Shown: in pieces, positions 1-14,886 of the stretch
How the letters are laid out: every line of letters starts with the position of its first letter
Numbering within the stretch: the stretch's first letter is position 1
From: Leptospira stimsonii
Lineage (GTDB): Bacteria; Spirochaetota; Leptospiria; Leptospirales; Leptospiraceae
Length of the DNA: 64,000 bases
Assembly: GCF_003545885.1 (NCBI RefSeq)
Contig: NZ_QHCT01000001.1
Location: 1,054,001 to 1,118,000, forward strand
Reading direction: 5' to 3'
Program-made: the position numbers and the translations under genes
The notes under the pieces: model-generated
What the model saw: the letters and a program-made list of their open reading frames with translations, nothing else
Databases searched by the model: none
Told to the model about the DNA's origin: nothing

Positions 1-841
1 ATCCGACCGTTACCCAGTGTTCGATTCTGGAATCCAGTCTTGGAGGTGCGTTTTTCGCCGCGAAAAAAGATCCTTTGATTGAGTCATACCAGAGATCATT
101 CCAATAAAAAAGGCCGAGGATGAAAAACACGGAGATCCCTAAGGATAGGGCTCTCCATTTGAAATTCCATTCTTTTTTGAATACGAACCAAAGGAAGAGG
201 GGAATCATCGCAGGCAAATTTTTCACATGAAGCCAAGCAAGGAATCCAAAACTAAATCCACATGCAAAAAGTAGAATGTTCTGAAATTCTTTTTTATCCG
301 GATTCGTTTCTAAGTAAAGAAGAGCGGTAAAAATAAATAAGAATAAAATACCCGAGGGTAAATCCGGAAAAATTTGTCCGGCGACCATCGGAAAAGGAAG
401 CGAGATAGAATAGAGAAGACTTAGCAAAGCGGATTCACCTCGATCCAAATGAAACATTCTTCCGATTCCAAAGAATGCAAACGGGAGGAGTCCCGTAAGG
501 AGAGCGAGAAAAATTCTTGACCCACTCACGCCGGACAAGGCATAGCCGGTTAAAACAAGCCAAGACGTTCCGATGGGATGAACGCTGTATAACTTTCCAT
601 TCTTCGGAATCGTATGATTTTCTACGTCGGTTGGGCCAAGAATTTGTTTTGTGATCGCGTCTTCTTCGTAATTGTTTTTGAGATCCACGTCCGAATCCCG
701 AAGAATGCTTTCGGAGATAATCAGATAATGAGGTTCGTCTCCCGTGATCGGAAGTTTTTTCTTTTTTTCCCAACTCATGAGGGTCCCTATGTAGTAGAAG
801 CAGGGAAGGAAAAGGAGGAACATCCAGAGATACTTTCGCAT
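1..841 (-). CDS. GT-C (GT39/ArnT-like) membrane glycosyltransferase, C-terminus outside window
   Basis: A minus-strand frame stays open from an ATG at 841 to the window edge, so the gene is cut at its C-terminal end. The N-terminus has one hydrophobic segment, followed by a periplasmic loop holding GDEPHYL. An acidic Asp-Glu pair in this first loop is the hallmark of GT-C glycosyltransferases that use polyprenyl-phosphate sugars. Several strongly hydrophobic helices follow (FLALLTGLLPFAFF, ILFLFIFTALLYL, ILLFACGFSFGFLAWLH). By family it should move a sugar from a lipid-phosphate donor to an acceptor on the outer face of the inner membrane; the acceptor is unknown. An AAAGGA motif directly abuts the ATG, which is too close, so a start at the in-frame ATG at 823 is also possible. 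An in-frame stop lies further upstream. Confidence 0.72.
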   Translation of the reverse strand, partial: MRKYLWMFLLFLPCFYYIGTLMSWEKKKKLPITGDEPHYLIISESILRDSDVDLKNNYEEDAITKQILGPTDVENHTIPKNGKLYSVHPIGTSWLVLTGYALSGVSGSRIFLALLTGLLPFAFFGIGRMFHLDRGESALLSLLYSISLPFPMVAGQIFPDLPSGILFLFIFTALLYLETNPDKKEFQNILLFACGFSFGFLAWLHVKNLPAMIPLFLWFVFKKEWNFKWRALSLGISVFFILGLFYWNDLWYDSIKGSFFAAKNAPPRLDSRIEHWVTVG

Positions 842-1049
842 TCCTTTGAGAGTTTTTGAAAAATCGGATTTGTCAATCAGGATGTTTTGAGTCGATCTTT
901 CTCGATTCGGGAGATTTTATTCGTTTTGCGCGCGAAGATTTTTTTGACTCGGTCAAAAGTTCGGGTGAAACTCTTAATTTTTTTTGTGATTCGGTTTTTT
1001 TGGGAAAATCTCGAGTCGGTGGAGAACTTCTAAGAACCGTTAAGGTGTA

Positions 1050-1598
<549 letters not shown>

Positions 1599-1876
1599 AG
1601 AACGAAAAAACAAATAAAAAATTTTAACTTATCTTAGGAAGGGACTTTCCAGTTTCCGAGAAAAGTCATGTACAGATTCTTCGAATTCGCAAAAAGAATT
1701 GGAAAGAATTTTTCATCTTCACTTTTTTCTCTCTCCTTTTGATTTCTTTCTGTAAAAATGAAATCGATTCGCTTTCGAATTTGCAGTGAAGCCGGCCGAC
1801 CGACCACGAGCGTATGAGAATTTTCACATTTCCTGTTTACAAGAAAAGCCAGCGTTTTTACTCTTGAGGACATTCT

Positions 1877-2821
1877 ATGAATCCAAGTACGGTTCGTCTT
1901 AATTTTAAATTGAATCTCATCCGTCATCTCCGCGATGGAAAACGGATGACCCTGGAAGAACTATCCAGCATAACCGGAGTTACCAATCAAAAGGATCTCA
2001 AGGAACAGCTGGGGGAATTATTTTTTCTTGGTGCGACTCCTCACGTCGCCGATCTGATCCAGGTTGATTACGATTCCGAAACCGATACGTTCGGATTGAT
2101 TCTTCCTTTTCGTTTCGATTCTAGTTTAAGACTTAGTATTCGAGAATGGCTCGCTCTTCGAAAGATCTTAGAAGAAACTTCCGAATCGAATCTCGATTCA
2201 AATACGAACTCCATCGCCAAAAAGATTCTCCAAAAAATCATATCGATTCTCCCGATCACGGGACAGGACGCTCTTGCTTCCTATAAGAATACGATTCAAG
2301 AAGCGATTCAAAACGGGAAAACATTGATCTTAGAATATCAATCTAGAAGCGATGAAAAGCCTTTTCAAAGAAAAGTTGATCCTTGGTTTCTCTTTCATTC
2401 CCTTGAAGATTATCTCCTGGGATATTGCCACACAAGAAAAGCGCCTCGCAACTTCCGATTGGATCATATTCTTTCCTTAATAATCGGCGGAGACCCAATT
2501 TCCCAACCCGCCGGACAAACAAAGTCAAAGTATATTCAAGAGTTCGAAGAATTTCGTAAGAATCAGGAAAATTCCTCCGGAATCGCAGAGATCTGGCACA
2601 CAAAGGAAGTCTTTTACAATCTCAATCGCAAGTTGGGTCTTGAAAGGAGCGGAGAAACTAAGGTTCTCGGCAATGTCGTTTATCATTTATCCAAGGCAAA
2701 CATCCGGGAAGAGTCCTGGTTTTTAGAGACGATTCTCCCTTTCGGAAAAAATGTAATTCTCAAAAGTCCTTCCTCTCTTGTAAAAAGAGCGATCGGCGAA
2801 ATTGAATTTATGCTACGTTAG
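1877..2821 (+). CDS. WYL-domain transcriptional regulator
   Basis: 314 residues. The N-terminus (about 10-60) looks like a winged helix-turn-helix (RMTLEELSSITGVTNQKDLKEQ). A WYL domain at about 140-210 shows DPWFLFHSLEDYLLGYC followed by RKAPRNFRLDHI, the usual Y-L-x-G-Y-C ... R-x-F-R-L-D-x-I signature. The C-terminal part fits the WCX extension. WYL proteins are DNA-binding regulators that sense a ligand or nucleic acid through the WYL fold, often acting in stress or DNA-damage control. The stop lies 11 bp before the ispE start, so the two are probably co-transcribed. The target is unknown. Confidence 0.8.
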   Translation: MNPSTVRLNFKLNLIRHLRDGKRMTLEELSSITGVTNQKDLKEQLGELFFLGATPHVADLIQVDYDSETDTFGLILPFRFDSSLRLSIREWLALRKILEETSESNLDSNTNSIAKKILQKIISILPITGQDALASYKNTIQEAIQNGKTLILEYQSRSDEKPFQRKVDPWFLFHSLEDYLLGYCHTRKAPRNFRLDHILSLIIGGDPISQPAGQTKSKYIQEFEEFRKNQENSSGIAEIWHTKEVFYNLNRKLGLERSGETKVLGNVVYHLSKANIREESWFLETILPFGKNVILKSPSSLVKRAIGEIEFMLR

Positions 2822-2832
2822 GAAGAATCGAA

Positions 2833-3806
<974 letters not shown>

Positions 3807-3832
3807 AATTGTATTTACTGACATTGATTAAC

Positions 3833-5538
<1,706 letters not shown>

Positions 5539-5542
5539 AAGA

Positions 5543-6178
<636 letters not shown>

Positions 6179-6210
6179 TACGGAACTGATTCGGGTCTAA
6201 CCTGAAAGAT

Positions 6211-6788
<578 letters not shown>

Positions 6789-6899
6789 AGTAAAAAAATC
6801 TGCGGGAATTTCATTCGAACCGTTTTCCTTTTGGCGGTTTCGTTCAATTCTTCCTTGCCTTTTTGAAGAAACGTGAAATTCTAACAGAAGGAACCTCTT

Positions 6900-6923
6900 G
6901 CCTGTTTAATGTATCTCACAGGC
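6900..6923. promoter_or_regulatory. Inverted repeat in ftsH leader
   Basis: GCCTGT and ACAGGC form 6-bp arms separated by 12 bases, 22 bp before the ftsH ATG. It could be an operator or a leader hairpin; the arms are short and the function is inferred only from position. The intergenic gap (6789-6945) also separates the pth operon from ftsH and likely holds the ftsH promoter. Confidence 0.3.
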
Positions 6924-6945
6924 GTCTAAGTTACAGGAGAACTCC

Positions 6946-8913
6946 ATGAACAAGAACGTAAAAAATGTATTCTTTGTCCTAATCATTATGATGGTCGTTT
7001 TGATCATCGCTTATAATTATGAGAACAACGCGGGCGCGACTAAGGATATCTCCTATTCCGACTTTTTGAATATGTTGGAACCGGTAGAGGGGAAAAAACC
7101 TCTCGGTAAACTCTATAAGGGAACCGTTGACAAATACAACAAGATCCAGATCGAAAAAGACGTAATCGAAGGATTTTACATTCCGGCGGAATATTCGGAA
7201 TCTAAAACCGCGAAACCGGTTAAGTTTAGAACGACCGTCGCTCCGCTGGATAAGGATTTGATCGCTTCATTAAGAAGAGCGAATGTTTCTTTCGACGCGC
7301 GTTCCGCCGAAGAAGGAAAATTCTGGAGCGTAATCGGAAGCAATATTCTTCTGATCGTTATACTGATCGGTCTTTTCTGGTTCATCATGATGAGACAGAT
7401 TCAATCCACCGGAAACAAAGCGTTCTCTTTTGGAAAATCCAAAGCAAAGATGACCGTCGATCCGAAAGTAAAAATCACTTTTGAAGACGTCGCAGGTTGT
7501 GAAGAGGCAAAAGAAGAATTAGTAGAAATCATAGAATTCTTAAAAGATCCGAAAAAGTTTCACGCGATCGGCGCAAGAATCCCCACCGGTGTGTTGTTAG
7601 TCGGTCCTCCGGGAACCGGTAAGACATTGCTCGCAAGAGCGGTTGCAGGCGAAGCCGGAGTTCCATTCTTCTCCATCTCCGGTTCCGACTTCGTAGAAAT
7701 GTTCGTGGGTGTGGGAGCTTCTCGAGTAAGAGACTTGTTTGATCAAGGTAAGAAGAATTCTCCTTGTATCATTTTCATCGATGAGATCGACGCGGTCGGT
7801 CGTTTGAGAGGCGCGGGTCTTGGCGGCGGCCATGATGAAAGAGAACAAACTCTCAACCAAATGCTCGTAGAAATGGACGGCTTTGAAAAGAACGAAGGTG
7901 TGATCGTGATGGCGGCAACAAACCGCGCAGACGTTCTCGATCCTGCGCTTCTTCGTCCGGGTCGTTTTGACCGCCAGGTGATGGTGGATCTTCCGGACAT
8001 CAGAGGAAGAGAAGAAATTCTAAAAGTACATTCCCGCAAAGTTCCGATGACCAGCGACATTTCCCTTCACTCGATTGCGAGAGGAACCCCTGGTTTTACG
8101 GGAGCGGATCTCGCAAACCTGATCAACGAAGGTGCGTTACTCGCGGCTCGTAAGAATAAAAAAAGAGTCACTCAGGACGAACTCGAAGAAGCGCGCGACA
8201 AGGTTCTCATGGGACCGGAAAGAAAATCGTTCTTCATGTCCGAAAAAGAAAAAGAAGTCATCGCTTATCACGAAGCAGGTCACGCGATTTTGGGAACACT
8301 TCTTCCTTATACGGAACCGGTTCACAAGGTTACGATCATTCCAAGAGGACGCGCATTGGGGCTCACTCAGTCGTTACCGAAAGAGGACAGACACATTCTT
8401 CCAAAAACATATTGGCTCGATCAGATCGTAGTCGCTATGGGCGGGTTTATCGCAGAAGAATTTAAGTTCGGAGTCACTTCCACAGGCTCGAGCAATGATA
8501 TCCAACAAGCGTCGAACATCGCACGGAAGATGGTTTGCGAATGGGGGATGTCCGAAAAACTCGGAACCGTAAACTATGCGGGCGACCAAGCCAATGTATT
8601 CGTGGGAAGAGACATGGGTCATAGCAATAAATATTACTCGGAAGAGTTTGCCGCGATGATCGACAAAGAAGTTCGTGAAATCGTTCAGACTTGTCTGAAC
8701 AAAGGACGCGATCTGGTTCGTAAGAACGCTTCCAAGTTCGAAGGACTTGCGAAGGCCCTTCTTGCGAAAGAAACCATTTCCCATGACGAGCTGATGCTCA
8801 TCGTTCATCCTGCGAGCGAAGACGGCGCAAAAAAAAAGCCGGAAAAAACGGTTAAATCGAAGAAACAAAACGGAATCAAAACAAACCCCGCGTACAACGC
8901 CGGAATGGAATGA
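6946..8913 (+). CDS. ftsH: ATP-dependent zinc metalloprotease FtsH
   Basis: 655-residue inner-membrane AAA+ protease. There are two transmembrane helices (about 7-24 and 124-146) with a periplasmic loop between. The Walker A motif GPPGTGKT is at about 219, Walker B is [11 protein letters not shown], the arginine-finger segment is RPGRFDR, and the zinc site HEAGH is at 442-446. FtsH degrades unfolded membrane proteins and short-lived regulators, and in many Gram-negatives controls LPS synthesis through LpxC. The C-terminus is lysine rich. The stop overlaps the EVE gene start as ATGA. Confidence 0.97.
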   Translation: MNKNVKNVFFVLIIMMVVLIIAYNYENNAGATKDISYSDFLNMLEPVEGKKPLGKLYKGTVDKYNKIQIEKDVIEGFYIPAEYSESKTAKPVKFRTTVAPLDKDLIASLRRANVSFDARSAEEGKFWSVIGSNILLIVILIGLFWFIMMRQIQSTGNKAFSFGKSKAKMTVDPKVKITFEDVAGCEEAKEELVEIIEFLKDPKKFHAIGARIPTGVLLVGPPGTGKTLLARAVAGEAGVPFFSISGSDFVEMFVGVGASRVRDLFDQGKKNSPCIIFIDEIDAVGRLRGAGLGGGHDEREQTLNQMLVEMDGFEKNEGVIVMAATNRADVLDPALLRPGRFDRQVMVDLPDIRGREEILKVHSRKVPMTSDISLHSIARGTPGFTGADLANLINEGALLAARKNKKRVTQDELEEARDKVLMGPERKSFFMSEKEKEVIAYHEAGHAILGTLLPYTEPVHKVTIIPRGRALGLTQSLPKEDRHILPKTYWLDQIVVAMGGFIAEEFKFGVTSTGSSNDIQQASNIARKMVCEWGMSEKLGTVNYAGDQANVFVGRDMGHSNKYYSEEFAAMIDKEVREIVQTCLNKGRDLVRKNASKFEGLAKALLAKETISHDELMLIVHPASEDGAKKKPEKTVKSKKQNGIKTNPAYNAGME

Positions 8914-9380
8914 ATCACTGGTTATTTAAAACAGAACCCGACGTTTTTTCAATCGATGACCTGTACAATTCTCCTTCCCATATCGCTCCTTGGGAAGGGG
9001 TAAGAAATTATCAGGCGCGCAATTTCTTGCGTGACAGTATTAAAAAAGGGGATCTCATTCTCTTTTACCATAGCCGGGCTAACCCCCTTTCCATCGTTGG
9101 AATTGCCGAAGTTGCAAAACAAGGATATCCGGATCATTTCGCATTTGATCCTTCTCACAAATACTTCGATCCGAAAAGTAAGACTGAGAACCCGACATGG
9201 TACATGGTAGATGTAAAATTTAAAAAAAGATTCCCTGAACCTGTCACGATGGAAGAAATGAAAAAGCACAAACAACTTAAGAACATGGTGCTTCTACAGA
9301 AAGGTTCTCGCCTTTCTATTCAGCCAGTTTCTCCCGCGGAGTTTCAGTTCATTCTGGGACTTGCGGGTGTGAAACTTTGA
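8910..9380 (+). CDS. EVE domain protein
   Basis: 156 residues, essentially a lone EVE domain: [10 protein letters not shown] at the start, then [24 protein letters not shown] and [13 protein letters not shown] domains share the PUA-like fold with YTH readers and bind modified bases in DNA or RNA. Stand-alone bacterial members resemble human THYN1. Cytosolic. It is translationally coupled to ftsH upstream (ATGA) and to the 7TM phosphatase downstream (TTGA). What modified base it reads is not known. Confidence 0.9.
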   Translation: MNHWLFKTEPDVFSIDDLYNSPSHIAPWEGVRNYQARNFLRDSIKKGDLILFYHSRANPLSIVGIAEVAKQGYPDHFAFDPSHKYFDPKSKTENPTWYMVDVKFKKRFPEPVTMEEMKKHKQLKNMVLLQKGSRLSIQPVSPAEFQFILGLAGVKL

Positions 9381-11437
9381 AGCTGAAAGTTCAAACCCTT
9401 CTTCTTCTGTTTTTCTGCGAAACTGCCCTGCTATTCGCCGATTCGGTATCGATCACCGATAAATATTCTTCTCCGCTCCAATCCGCGTTCTCCCTTTCGG
9501 AAAAAATGAATGGGGAATTTTTAGGGAAAACTCTTCAAGTATTAGAAGATTCTAATGGAACGATTCGTATCGAGGATTTTTCCAATCCGAACTTTCATCC
9601 GGAATGGAAGAATTTTGAAAAGGAAAGCCTTTCTAAAGGATATACTCAATCTACGTTTTGGATCCGTTCCAAGATTCATTTTGAAAAGATCGGTCACGGT
9701 TTTCAACCTTGGTTTTTAGAATTAGCCAATCCCGCTTCCGAAGAATTTATACTCTATAAAAAACTTTCACAGTTTCCGATTCGTTATCAAGAAATCAAGC
9801 GAGATCAGAGTATAGAATATTTTCATCCGGTCTATCGTCTGGTCACTCAATACGGAAACACGGAAGAATATTTGATCAAAGTCTCCACGAGAAGATCCTT
9901 GATTCTCAATTTTAAGGCTTGGACCGCGAACGAGTTTATCACAAACGTTCAAGTGCAGAATCTTCTTTTCGGATTATTTTTCGGCGCCTTGCTCGTGATG
10001 CTCGTCTACAACGGCTTTGTTCTTTCAACTGTGAAAGAAGCGGGTTATCTTTTTTACGTTCTTTATCTTTTGTTTTTCGGTCTCTGGCAACTTTCCGTGA
10101 CCGGAGTGGGAAACCGATATCTCTACACGTCAGCTCTCAAAACGTGGAACGACCTTTTGGTTCCCTTCGCGTATCTTGCAATCGTATTTTCGATTCAATT
10201 CACGAGATCGTTTCTTCATACCGGTAGGACGATGAAGATTATCGATTATCTTCTCGTTGTATTCATGATTCCTGGGATTGTGGGGATTCTTCTTTCCTTC
10301 TTTCCTATATTCTATTTTTGGAATATGCGGGCATTGACTTTGTTTCCGATTTTCACTTCTATTGTGGTGATTTACGCCGGAATCGATCGTTATCGACAAG
10401 GTTATAGACCTGCCCGTTTTTTTCTTCTCGCCTGGTCGGTTCTCGTGGTTTTTATTTTGATTACTGTCCTCAGAAACCTTTCCTTGCTACCTAGTAATCT
10501 TTTCACTAACTGGGGTTCTCTGATCGGTTCCCTTTTGGAAATGACTCTTCTTTCGTTCGCTTTGGCCGACCGTTTCAAATCTTTGCAGGCCGAGAGTTTA
10601 CAAACGAGCATCGACGCTTATGAGAATCAGATCAAACTCTCGGAGATAGAACAAGAACTGAAGATCGCGAGAGAACTTCAAGAATCGATTCTCCCGGATA
10701 AACTTCCGAAGGTGGAAGGAATCGAACTTTCGGTAAGAATGGAATGTGCAAGTTCTGTCGGAGGGGACTTTTACGATTTTCACGATTACGGTGACGGAAG
10801 GCTTGGAGTTTTTATCAGCGACGTTTCCGGTCACGGGATTCCCGCCGCGATCATCGCCTCTATGGTAAAACTCGCATTTTCGATCGAAGTCAGAAAGGCC
10901 GCGGAACCGGCTGAAGTTTTGAAAAATATCAACCGCGCTTTGATGGGTAAGTACGGTAAACATTTTATTACCGCGGCGTATTTAATCATCGATATACATA
11001 AGGGAATTGTAACTTACTCGAACGCGGGTCATCCTCCGATCGCGATCCTCAATCACGGGAAGGGAGAATTCAGAGAAATTTTTCTTCCCGGTTGGATCAT
11101 GGGAATCGACGGGAATTTGAAAAACGGCCAACTCATCATTCCGATAAAAAAAGAAGATCGTATTGTCTTGTTCACCGATGGGGTTACGGAAGCGCGGAAC
11201 CAATACGGACAGATGTTCGGTTATCAAAAATTTTATGATTTCTTAAAAACAAACGCGGGTTTGCAGGGAAAAATTTTGAATCAATTGGTTTTTGATACGG
11301 TAAAGTCCTGGTCCGGACGCGGCGATCAATTCGAAGACGATATTACTCTGATGATTTTGGATTTGAACGGGAAGTTTGAAAAAGAAGAAAACGTTGTTGC
11401 TCCGATTTATCAGGAGATTTCACGAGCGGGTTCTTAA
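9377..11437 (+). CDS. 7TM-DISM receptor with SpoIIE/PP2C phosphatase domain
   Basis: 686 residues. A signal peptide (1-21) is followed by a periplasmic jelly-roll sensor (7TMR-DISMED2-like, about 25-185), seven transmembrane helices (about 195-400), a short coiled coil with the linker IARELQESILP, and a PP2C-type phosphatase. Metal ligands appear in GGDFYDFHDYGDG at about 464 and VSGHGIPAA, with FTDGVTEARN near the end. RsbU-like phosphatases of this build usually dephosphorylate an anti-sigma antagonist. The start is TTG, overlapping the EVE stop by four bases. This puts a membrane-sensing phosphatase in the ftsH operon. Confidence 0.88.
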   Translation: MKLKVQTLLLLFFCETALLFADSVSITDKYSSPLQSAFSLSEKMNGEFLGKTLQVLEDSNGTIRIEDFSNPNFHPEWKNFEKESLSKGYTQSTFWIRSKIHFEKIGHGFQPWFLELANPASEEFILYKKLSQFPIRYQEIKRDQSIEYFHPVYRLVTQYGNTEEYLIKVSTRRSLILNFKAWTANEFITNVQVQNLLFGLFFGALLVMLVYNGFVLSTVKEAGYLFYVLYLLFFGLWQLSVTGVGNRYLYTSALKTWNDLLVPFAYLAIVFSIQFTRSFLHTGRTMKIIDYLLVVFMIPGIVGILLSFFPIFYFWNMRALTLFPIFTSIVVIYAGIDRYRQGYRPARFFLLAWSVLVVFILITVLRNLSLLPSNLFTNWGSLIGSLLEMTLLSFALADRFKSLQAESLQTSIDAYENQIKLSEIEQELKIARELQESILPDKLPKVEGIELSVRMECASSVGGDFYDFHDYGDGRLGVFISDVSGHGIPAAIIASMVKLAFSIEVRKAAEPAEVLKNINRALMGKYGKHFITAAYLIIDIHKGIVTYSNAGHPPIAILNHGKGEFREIFLPGWIMGIDGNLKNGQLIIPIKKEDRIVLFTDGVTEARNQYGQMFGYQKFYDFLKTNAGLQGKILNQLVFDTVKSWSGRGDQFEDDITLMILDLNGKFEKEENVVAPIYQEISRAGS

Positions 11438-11456
11438 GATCTCCATAAAATCTCGA

Positions 11457-11483
11457 GAACGGAATCCGGATCAGAATCCGTTC
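11457..11483. terminator. Hairpin between convergent genes
   Basis: GAACGGA and TCCGTTC form a 7-bp stem with a 13-base loop between the convergent 7TM phosphatase gene and the c-type protein gene, followed on the plus strand by a T-rich run. A bidirectional terminator is likely. Confidence 0.5.
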
Positions 11484-11512
11484 CGAAGATTTTCTTTCTA
11501 AAGACGAATCGA

Positions 11513-11902
11513 TTACTTCTTGAGTTCTTTCAGATAGTTGATCAGTTCCGGAGAAACTTGAATCGGTCTTTTCCGATACGTCTTTTTATACTCTTTTTTG
11601 AATTCTTTGTGACACGTTTTGCAGGATTGTTCGTAGTCTTTTGTCTTCAGTGCTTCTTGAGAAATCTCCGTCCACTTTGCTTTTTGTTCGTCCAGCGCGA
11701 AGTTCGGAAGTTCGGTTAAAATCTTTTCTATATATTCCGGTTTTCCTTTTTTAGCGGCTTTTACGGCAAGTTTCGGATAGTCTTCCATAAAATCGTGCAC
11801 CGTGGTTTCGATTTTGCGTTCTGGTTGCGCATTCAATGAAATTGTAATCAGCGCAACGAACGCTAAACCGGAAAGGGAAAGAAGGGAGATTGTTTTTTTC
11901 AT
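11513..11902 (-). CDS. Exported monoheme c-type cytochrome-like protein
   Basis: 129 residues with an N-terminal signal peptide (cleavage likely after LNA, about residue 25). One haem-binding motif, CKTCH, lies at about 97-101. The rest is charged and helical with a lysine-rich C-terminus, in the style of the small c'/c556-like proteins. It is expected to be periplasmic with one covalent haem; the electron partner is unknown. It is a single gene, with a good ATG. Confidence 0.65.
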   Translation of the reverse strand: MKKTISLLSLSGLAFVALITISLNAQPERKIETTVHDFMEDYPKLAVKAAKKGKPEYIEKILTELPNFALDEQKAKWTEISQEALKTKDYEQSCKTCHKEFKKEYKKTYRKRPIQVSPELINYLKELKK

Positions 11903-12454
11903 TCAGAAATCCTCAAGTTGTGTCCAATGTCACGGGCTTTTCGTACAAGACGCCGTTTAGATGTTGGACAACTTTTTGAAATTCAGGTTCCACGTTTTTG
12001 AAAATTCTGTCAATCTTAGAAGGGAAGTCGGCTCACATCGATCAATCCTAATTCGACAAGGAGAAGAGTCGAAAAAGTCGCTTACCAGTAATTCGTTTTC
12101 TTGAAGTTAAACCTTTACCCGCCGATCGGCTTTTTTGCCGGATCAGCAAAATACGTTTTATACAAACTTAAATCCGGAATGATAACCGGTTCATCTGGAA
12201 ATCTATAGAGAAAGCCAACTTCTTGTTAGCGTCTGCTTGTGTCAGGCGCTTCGTATCAACGAACTAGGAACTAAAAAAGCAGATTGACTTGTGGAAGTTA
12301 AAAGAACTACAACCTTGTACGAAGTTGAGAATCACCGGATGAGCGTTTCATCGTATTTTCCGGCATTGGTTCGAACCAAAAAAAACTCAGGAGCCGCCTA
12401 TGTTCACCTCATTCTTTTGGAGTAAGAAAAAATGAAAGATTAAGGAGTATATCA
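11903..12454. other. 552-bp non-coding stretch
   Basis: No convincing gene on either strand. It holds the upstream region of the c-type protein gene (minus) and of the GNAT gene (plus), with TAAGGAG 8 bp before the GNAT ATG. A palindrome GCCGATCGGC followed by TTTTTT lies at about 12121-12136. An 11-bp word CAGGAGCCGCC at 12388-12398 recurs at 13084-13094 beyond the GNAT gene. It may be decayed sequence. Confidence 0.4.
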
Positions 12455-12895
12455 ATGAAATTCATTCCCATTCAATCCGATTCGAGAGAGCTACTGGAAC
12501 TCGAAAAAAACGCCGTTGTCCAGGACGTCGTTTCAAGTGTATTAAAAATGTATAATGCGACCGGCCAGTCGCCCTCGGAACCTTGGATTGCGTATTTGTA
12601 TGTCCAAGGTGGGGAAGCGCTCGGTACTTGTGCGTTCAAATCTCCTCCCCAAAACGGTCAAGTGGAGATCGCATACTTTGTCTTTCCGGAATACGAGGGA
12701 AAAGGGTTCGGAACTTTTTTTGCGTCCTTTTTGGTTGCTCAGGCACGTTTAGCGTCGCCCGAGGTGATCGTTACGGCGCAAACGTTGCCGGAGAATAACG
12801 CCTCAACCCGTATCCTGGAACGTCTGAATTTCGAAAGAACCGGTGAGCTGATTCACCCCGAAGACGGCAAGGTCTGGCAGTGGTTACGGAGGTGA
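12455..12895 (+). CDS. GNAT N-acetyltransferase
   Basis: 146 residues. The acetyl-CoA binding motif A is visible as VFPEYEGKGFGTFFAS (about 76-91; the Q/R-x-x-G-x-G/A core as YEGKGFG), followed by ENNASTRILERLNFERTG, the usual C-terminal Asn and strand pair. The substrate is unknown; the layout is closest to the RimJ/RimL-like small-molecule or protein acetyltransferases. Strong ribosome site TAAGGAG. It is a single gene, convergent with the spermidine-synthase-like gene. Confidence 0.8.
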   Translation: MKFIPIQSDSRELLELEKNAVVQDVVSSVLKMYNATGQSPSEPWIAYLYVQGGEALGTCAFKSPPQNGQVEIAYFVFPEYEGKGFGTFFASFLVAQARLASPEVIVTAQTLPENNASTRILERLNFERTGELIHPEDGKVWQWLRR

Positions 12896-12947
12896 TTCAC
12901 TTCCGAGATTGACTTCGGTTTTTCGCTTCGATCTCGACGCACTGTCC

Positions 12948-13045
12948 CCGCGGCAGAGATCGAAGCGGTGTCAATAAATTGTTTATCGAAAAAAGATCCT
13001 CTGAAAGAAGGATTCAATTTATTGACAGGAGCTGAGAGCTCGGTC
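12948..13045 (+). repeat. Dispersed ~100-bp element, copy A (covarying stem)
   Basis: It contains a perfect inverted repeat, TGTCAATAAATTG at 12969-12981 and its complement at 13015-13027, enclosing a 33-base loop. The flanks (CCGCGGCAGAGATCG on the left and GGAGCTGAGAGCTCGG on the right) align with copy B at 17063-17163 on the opposite strand. Two stem base pairs differ between the copies and change on both arms, so pairing is kept. Function unknown: a structured RNA, a MITE-like element or a recombination site. Confidence 0.6.
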
Positions 13046-13118
13046 CTGCACTTACGTTCGATTCTGCTTCCTAGAAAGAACTTCAGGAGCCGCCCGAAAA
13101 TTGGTTCGTAAAAGGCTC

Positions 13119-14615
<1,497 letters not shown>

Positions 14616-14621
14616 ACGGTC

Positions 14622-14816
14622 TTACTTTCCTCCGGAGTATCGCATAAAGTTCGTATAATGCGCTCTATAAACTCCCGGGTTTTCCCTTACTGTTTTGGGA
14701 ACGTTCTCGATCTCATCCACGTTGCTCGATCCGCCCCCGAACATATTTGTATAAGTAAGATAACCGGTGAGGCCTAACGCATAAAGCGGATACAAAAGAG
14801 GTTTTATATATTTCAT
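14622..14816 (-). CDS. Small single-pass membrane protein
   Basis: 64 residues: a hydrophobic N-terminal segment (about 5-22, PLLYPLYALGLTGYLTY), a glycine run FGGGSS, then a polar tail ending FMRYSGGK. I do not recognise a family. It is placed between the DUF4178 gene and the spermidine-synthase homologue, 6 bp from the latter, so it likely works with them at the membrane. Confidence 0.6.
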   Translation of the reverse strand: MKYIKPLLYPLYALGLTGYLTYTNMFGGGSSNVDEIENVPKTVRENPGVYRAHYTNFMRYSGGK

Positions 14817-14886
14817 CGTGTTCGTCCTTGATCGTTACTAAATTGCGGATCGTTCGGAAATTCCTTTCTCATTCTTTCCTTCTTTC

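Noticed and set aside
435..773. Minus-strand open frame of 112 codons rich in Arg and Ser
   Set aside because: It is another reading frame of the partial glycosyltransferase gene, whose own frame gives a clear membrane protein.
6789..6945. Possible riboswitch or CIRCE-type heat-shock operator before ftsH
   Set aside because: No CIRCE sequence and no known riboswitch core; only a 6-bp inverted repeat is present.
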